In this document: positions 60,501 through 64,000 of the stretch, piece by piece | How the letters are laid out: the number at the start of each line of letters is the position of its first letter | Position numbering within the stretch: position 1 is the stretch's first letter | Origin: Streptomyces clavifer | GTDB lineage: Bacteria > Actinomycetota > Actinomycetes > Streptomycetales > Streptomycetaceae | Direction: 5' to 3' | Length of the DNA: 64,000 bases | Assembly (NCBI GenBank): GCA_014651175.1 | Contig: BMWJ01000023.1 | Span: 1 to 64,000 of the forward strand | Made by a program: the position numbers and the translations under genes | Notes under the pieces: model-generated | Databases searched by the model: none | Seen by the model: the letters and a program-made list of their open reading frames with translations, nothing else | Told to the model about the DNA's origin: nothing

Positions 60501-61847
60501 TGCATCCTTGGCGGCGCAGCCGGAGTGGCCGTAAGCGAACGACTCAGAGCCCAGCTTCTTGACGAAGAATCCGGTGTCGTAGATGTCGTTCCAGGTTGTC
60601 GAGGAAGAAATTGCCTTGGTCTGGTACAGGTCAACGGCCTTGTTCGTACACGAGGCCGACCACGTATTGCCGACAACGAATTCAGCAGACAGGATCGACT
60701 TACCCGCGAACCTGGAAGTGGGGATGCGGTACATCAGGCGCTTTGTGTCGTGCGGGTTGCAGTACGTCCAGTTGCAGTAGCCCATGCCGGCGTCAGAGTC
60801 GCCGTTGAACTTCCACTGCGGCGAGTTGGCCCAGTACTTGGAGGCCATCGTCCATGCCGACGCGCTCGGGGAATACCATTGCGGGTCAATGTAGACCGGG
60901 TAGGTGGTGTCCTGCCCCCTGAGGACATTCGCGTCCGGGGTCAGGACCAGGGCTTTCTGACCGTCGGGGACCTCGACATCGACTGGGGCGAGTTTACCGG
61001 ACTCCCCCGCCCCTGGCTCGGTCCCCGCTGCCGCAGACCCCTCTGCCGCGGCGGTTCGGGACCGGGCGGCACCGGCCGGGCTCTCGCCGGGGCTGGAGTC
61101 CCACATCATCGGCTTCGGCGCCTCGAAGACCGCGCCATTGGCACCCCGGTCGATGGCCTCCAGGCCACCGATGCTGGTCTCCTCGACCGACACACCCTTG
61201 GTGTCCAGCCCCAGATGCAACTTGGCCAGCTCCTCGCTGGCCGCTGCCTCGGCTGTCTTGACCACCAGCAGTTGAGTAAAGCCGTCCTCCTGGGCGGTCA
61301 TTCGCAGGTCCACGTCCGGTAGAACAGAGGAGTAGGTGGCGACTGGCCCCGCGAGCTCCGGCTTGGGCAGGGGGGTCGGCCAAGTGAGGCTCAGCTCTCG
61401 GCCGGCCCGTCGCATCCTCACCAGCGGTGCCTCTCCCCCGGCGGAGAACTCCACATCCAGCGTCGCCGCCTTCGGCGCGACCATCCCGTCTCCGGTCACA
61501 GCCAGGTTGGTGTCGACTCGCACCCAACCGCCCTGAGTCCGGGTCCAGACCGGCCGTAGGTACTCACGTGCCTGCAGGTCACCCTCGGGTGTGGCGTATA
61601 CCTCGCTGCTCTCGGCACGCAGCGACACGATCTCCACCGGCTCGCCGGTCTTCTTGGCTTTGGTCATCGCCTCGGCCTCGGTCAGAGTGCCGACGTCATC
61701 ATCGGTCGGTTGCTCCGCCACGGTCTGAGACGAGCCAGGCTCCGCGGCCACCGCCTCGCTCACCACCGGCGGAACCGTCACAACTACCAGTGCCACGCCC
61801 AGCAGGACTCCGACGATCCTACCTACGCCCTGCGTTCGGGCCCACAT
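57579..61847 (-). CDS. Large secreted LamG-domain protein
   Basis: 1422 residues from ATG 61847 (a GTG at 61865 is possible). Signal peptide (IVGVLLGVALVVVTVPPVVS), N-terminal region with SLRAESSEVYATPEGDLQAR, a DNRLRE-like beta-domain stretch (DTKRLMYRIPTSRFAGKSIL), fibronectin-like segments and three LamG/concanavalin-like domains near the C-terminus (each with a VSAWVKL/AWAKL/VTAWAQA strand and DGVDDYA or DGTGDYA box). Such proteins typically precede Rhs genes in streptomycetes and may help bind cell surfaces. Length and layout look complete. Confidence 0.85.
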   Translation of the reverse strand: MWARTQGVGRIVGVLLGVALVVVTVPPVVSEAVAAEPGSSQTVAEQPTDDDVGTLTEAEAMTKAKKTGEPVEIVSLRAESSEVYATPEGDLQAREYLRPVWTRTQGGWVRVDTNLAVTGDGMVAPKAATLDVEFSAGGEAPLVRMRRAGRELSLTWPTPLPKPELAGPVATYSSVLPDVDLRMTAQEDGFTQLLVVKTAEAAASEELAKLHLGLDTKGVSVEETSIGGLEAIDRGANGAVFEAPKPMMWDSSPGESPAGAARSRTAAAEGSAAAGTEPGAGESGKLAPVDVEVPDGQKALVLTPDANVLRGQDTTYPVYIDPQWYSPSASAWTMASKYWANSPQWKFNGDSDAGMGYCNWTYCNPHDTKRLMYRIPTSRFAGKSILSAEFVVGNTWSASCTNKAVDLYQTKAISSSTTWNDIYDTGFFVKKLGSESFAYGHSGCAAKDAEFNVKSALQAAANAKTSTLTFGLKAENESDAYGWKRFSDEAHLRVEYNRAPTQIKMSQLTMEYGGTCKKPASAAHVRTMGTLRANSVTDPDGDSVRVQFQAAWDSGDGKGLIARWSPALTSAKKSGSSFSITLPASVPTNRQVNWYARTYDGAQYSPWSYAGDEPTGCYFVYDTSVPKAPALSSGEYPASDPENPDDPWFDGVGKYGEFSLKAAEPDVTKYWYGLNSDPSSKNTLTTVGGAAKTVQVLPAEPGLNFMTAQAFDAAGNGSEVRTYQFRVKAGQPERAAWQLDESVGTTAAQGTSGARAAALRGGALAGVPGVKGSAVSFDGVDDYAVTDIPTVNTENGFSVSAWVKLSQVPDHAAIVAAQPGNHSPGFELYYSHSYDRWVFNQYASDSPGAPAVRAMAPQAGGVNADRWTHLVGVYSGSTKDLRLYVDGTLTGTTPYSTAWDARRGLQIGAGSYSGSPASFLPGQIDEIRIFDKPVSATEVGHLFRHEGIGGGRTARTVFPLDEPSGALEVTGRADTQPLSLAGDAQLGATGVAGKALKLDGTGDYARTAAPHIDTQRPFTVSAWAKLDRVPTEGATVVAQLGQNRPGFELYYSKSYNRWGFTQYSGDVPGATQVRAVQPDGTSARVGEWVHLVGVHDATANTLTLYVNGVKSASVAQSAAWYAGGPVQAGALSIEGGNLIQYFPGTIDDIRMFDRPVADDEVRQLFRQRPIVKARWKFDQPGETSTPDDSGAGNHLTLSGGTQLGSGWVDGGLILDGVNDYASSTTAPVDTSTSFTVTAWAQAAAVPQSGVTLLSMPGTQQNAFAVRYLPSATPDTDSGRWRISVHAEDSAGANSIDVENGQFFSAADWTHLALVYDGFTKHLSLYVNGELEEVACADDDSDGEADDTACTDQLSWADNVLAFKSAQPLQLGRAKTGTSSWGEYWPGAVSDVWAFQGTLTASQVSSLSAGMPGMPTNVPGGDA

Positions 61848-61892
61848 CCCCGTTACACACTCCACTCACAAGAGACACACAGTTGCCTTCAG

Positions 61893-61924
61893 TAACTAAC
61901 ACTTCGACGGAACGTCAGGTCAAG
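61893..61924 (-). promoter_or_regulatory. Candidate promoter of the LamG/Rhs locus
   Basis: Minus strand TTGACC (61924-61919) with a TAGTTA or GTTAGT -10 about 18-20 bases downstream, ahead of the gene start at 61847. Spacing is slightly long, so confidence is low. Confidence 0.35.
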
Positions 61925-62199
61925 AGGGAGTAAAGTGATCATGACCCGACAAATCTCACTTAGCCGCCGTGACCATCTGCACGTTTAGCCAGGGCGGTAG
62001 GGGAATTGATCATGATTCAGCCGGGAATCGGATGGGGCCGTCACGCTCTCCGTAACCAGCCCGATGCGCAGCTCCCGACCACACATCGCTGGACAAACGC
62101 GGGTCCGCGGAAGTTAGAACGAGACCCCCGGTCTGGTGCTCCCCCTACGGCCGGGTCCCCCGCCGGGGTGGATGTACGAGACGGCCCCAGATCGTCACC

Positions 62200-62510
62200 T
62201 CGTCCTACCCTGGCGGCACGATGGACGAGATCGACACCACACAGTCGTCGCCAAGGGCGCCAACAGCCAGCATGCCGCCCTCGCATCCACGGTGCCCTGC
62301 TGGACATTCACGTCGAGGTCGTCCGCCGCAGCCCGGTTAACCAGGGCAAGGGCTTCGTCCCGCAGCCCAAGCGATGGATAGTGGAGCAGGTCAACGGCAC
62401 GTTGAGGCGGCACCGGCGCCTCGCCCGTCGGTACGACCACCGGCCCGCCGCCTGCCACCCCTCGGCGACCTGGCGCCTCTCGTACAGCCGGCCCCGCAGA
62501 TGCTGTTTTC
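62200..62510 (+). pseudogene. C-terminal remnant of an IS5-family transposase
   Basis: One frame reads DIHVEVVRRSPVNQGKGFVP and QPKRWIVEQVNGTLRRHRRL, the C-terminal signature of IS5-type DDE transposases (WVVE-(T/R)xxxLxxxRRL). The N-terminal two thirds are missing and no inverted repeats are seen. It is a decayed insertion between the toxin locus and the right-hand genes. The rest of 61925-62200 holds nothing recognised. Confidence 0.65.
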
Positions 62511-62649
62511 AGGGGTGGCCGGGCTGTGGTGTTACGTGGCGCAGGAGGGCTTCGTTGAGTCTCCGAGGCTCGTTCTCGGGGGGCGTGGCTCTGGGGCGGG
62601 TTGTGGCATAGACCGTCCCCTTCGAAGGAGTTGCGTGTGCGGGAATTTC

Positions 62650-63176
62650 CCGTGGATCTTCCGTCTGGAGGCCGGTACGTGCGGGATCTTCTTTCGGGTA
62701 CGTCGCACCCGAGCCCCAGCCCTTCCCGAACTCCGCCTGCCTGGCCATGGCACCGCCACTGACGACCCCGTGTTCTCCGCAACCTTTTCCACGACGCGAT
62801 CCCCGTCGAGGACATTGCCAGCCCCGACGGCTTGGACGCACCGATCGTTCCTCTTGCGCGCGGGTTGGACGGGGACCTCGAGCGCTTCCTGCGGCAGCCT
62901 CAGGCCGGGGTCTCGCCGGGTGGCAAAAGAGCTTCTCCGGCCGGTCCAGCGGATCAGGAACGGCCAGTTCGCCGGCGCCGCAGTAATGCACCGCGCCACC
63001 CCGGTCACCGGTGCCCTCTTCGAGAACGTCCCACCGACTTCGGGCACTTCTCCGTGCCGTACCTCGCGCACATGCTCCGCGGTCTGCGGGTCGAGGTCCC
63101 TGACTACGTCCGGGGCGTCCTGGAAGGCCGGACTCCTCCGCCGTGGGTCACTGACCATCTCGGCGGAATGTCGTGA
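62650..63176 (+). pseudogene. Decayed gene of unknown family
   Basis: Coding-like pieces occur in shifting frames: REFPVDLPSGGRYVRDLL near 62640-62700, VEDIASPDGLDAPIVPLARG near 62800-62870, and FGHFSVPYLAHMLRGLRVEV with VPDYVRGVLEGRTPPPWVTD up to a stop at 63174-63176. They look like one gene with several frameshifts. The first piece is reminiscent of the N-terminus of actinomycete tyrosine recombinases, which is only an impression. No function is assigned. Confidence 0.4.
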
Positions 63177-63325
63177 TCGTCGACGCGGACGCCCCGACCC
63201 CGGCGTCACCGGGCCTGGCCAGTGACGCCGGGCTGCTCCTCCCAGATCTCCCAGAAGCACCTCAGCCGCCGCTTCACCACCGCCCTGGGCAGGCCGCGTG
63301 AGGTCGACACAGCGCGTCGGAGGGC

Positions 63326-64000
63326 TCATCCGCTCCAGGGGACTCGGGCGAGAACCAGTCCCCGGACGTCAGCGGCACCGGTAGCCCGGAGCCGGAGCGC
63401 GACGTGCTGGAGCTGCGATCCGCTGGTGAACACGTCGTCGACGAGCAGGATGGTGGCTCCCTTGATATCGCCGGTGTCTCCTGTCCAGGTCAGGGCGGCG
63501 GCATGCGCGGTGGCGGCCGCGCGTTTCTCGTCCAGGGTGCGGTTCGCGGACCGTGGCGTCTCGGCGTTTTTCACCAGTCGGTGCGCGCCCGGCGGGCTGA
63601 GCGGGAAGGCTCGGGTCACGTCCTCGGTGTAGGCGACATCCATGATCGCCTCGATGTGCTGGATGGGCTGGCGGCCGGTGTGTGTGGGGTTGCCGACCAC
63701 GTGGTCGACGCCACGCATCTCCTCGGGGTGGCTTTCCATCCAGCCGACGAGGAGTCGGCCGAAGATCATCGCCCAGCCGGCCCTCCCTTCATACTTCAGC
63801 GTGTGGATCTTGTCGCGCAGGGCTCCGGAGTACATGGCCACGGCGTCGACGCGGGAGAATCCCCGCTCGGCTTCCGATAGCGCGCACACCCGGTTGCTGC
63901 ACTCCCTGCCGGGCGCGACGGACTGGGAGCAGACCGGGCAGTGGGGCTCGGCGACCGGCTGGAGGGTGCGGCCGGCGCAGTCGGAGCACAGGCGGGCGGT
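63326..64000 (-). CDS. ComF-family phosphoribosyltransferase (5' end outside window)
   Basis: Continues off the right edge. It has an N-terminal zinc-ribbon (CSDCAGR, CPVCSQS, RECSNRVC) and a phosphoribosyltransferase domain with the PRPP loop ILLVDDVFTSGSQ. ALRDKIHTLKYEGRAGWAMI is the typical ComF motif. ComF proteins take part in DNA uptake in competent bacteria; in actinomycetes their role is less clear. The gene looks intact as far as visible. Confidence 0.85.
   Translation of the reverse strand, partial: TARLCSDCAGRTLQPVAEPHCPVCSQSVAPGRECSNRVCALSEAERGFSRVDAVAMYSGALRDKIHTLKYEGRAGWAMIFGRLLVGWMESHPEEMRGVDHVVGNPTHTGRQPIQHIEAIMDVAYTEDVTRAFPLSPPGAHRLVKNAETPRSANRTLDEKRAAATAHAAALTWTGDTGDIKGATILLVDDVFTSGSQLQHVALRLRATGAADVRGLVLARVPWSG

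Overview
The window has the features of Streptomyces or a close actinomycete. GC content is very high with strong third-position GC bias, GTG starts are common, genes overlap by ATGA or GTGA, and several families are typical of streptomycetes (class I lanthipeptide LanB/LanC, DUF4394, replication-relaxation protein, LysM-BTAD protein, Rhs/LamG pair). Most of it looks like a large conjugative element (integrated plasmid or ICE) with cargo and IS scars. Both ends are open: a gene fragment lies at the left edge and a ComF-type gene runs off the right edge.

Layout. (1) 1-1112: gene tail and an IS5-family element with a frameshifted transposase. (2) 1161-6266, minus strand: a compact lanthipeptide operon in the order precursor, LanC cyclase, LanB dehydratase, with overlapping junctions. 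The 201-residue precursor has a FDLN leader box and a Thr/Cys-rich tail with 12 Cys. (3) 6375-7201: IS remnant and truncated gene. (4) 7294-11904 and 15546-19585: individually spaced genes including DprA, a PAPS-reductase-like PP-loop protein and two divergent cytosine-C5 methyltransferases. Seven of these genes (one truncated) are preceded by a shared leader: a hairpin with invariant TTGGCC loop, followed by a CCRR segment able to pair with the loop (pseudoknot), then CCGC or CCAC, usually 33-41 nt before the start codon. The DUF4394 pair (12651-14894) sits between these blocks.

(5) 20139-36278: transfer and replication module. A DNA-binding protein is followed by an iteron-like AGTGAGTTTT array and a type IV secretion operon (TcpC/VirB8-like, two small membrane proteins, VirB4 ATPase, VirB6-like protein, VirB1-like hydrolase). 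A second operon encodes a coupling-type ATPase, a replication-relaxation protein and a helix-turn-helix protein. The regions upstream of the two operons are homologous copies, so they are probably co-regulated. (6) 36664-49108: a Tad/Flp pilus operon (lipoprotein, secreted protein, CpaB, CpaE-like, TadA, TadB, TadC, Flp-like pilin, TadE/TadF/TadG-like, LysM-BTAD protein), interrupted by two opposite-strand cargo genes.

(7) 49164-61847: a small orphan gene, the C-terminal half of a tyrosine recombinase, then a polymorphic-toxin locus on the minus strand: LamG protein, 2306-residue Rhs protein with HINT and RNase-like C-terminus, and the probable immunity gene. (8) 62200-64000: decayed transposase and other gene remains, then a ComF-family phosphoribosyltransferase.

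The T4SS, coupling ATPase and relaxation/replication proteins would move the element, and the Tad fibre may provide cell contact. The DNA-modification block with its shared leader RNA may manage restriction or DNA identity on entry. The lanthipeptide and Rhs loci look like competition cargo. Functional assignments come from motifs read by eye; no database search was run.
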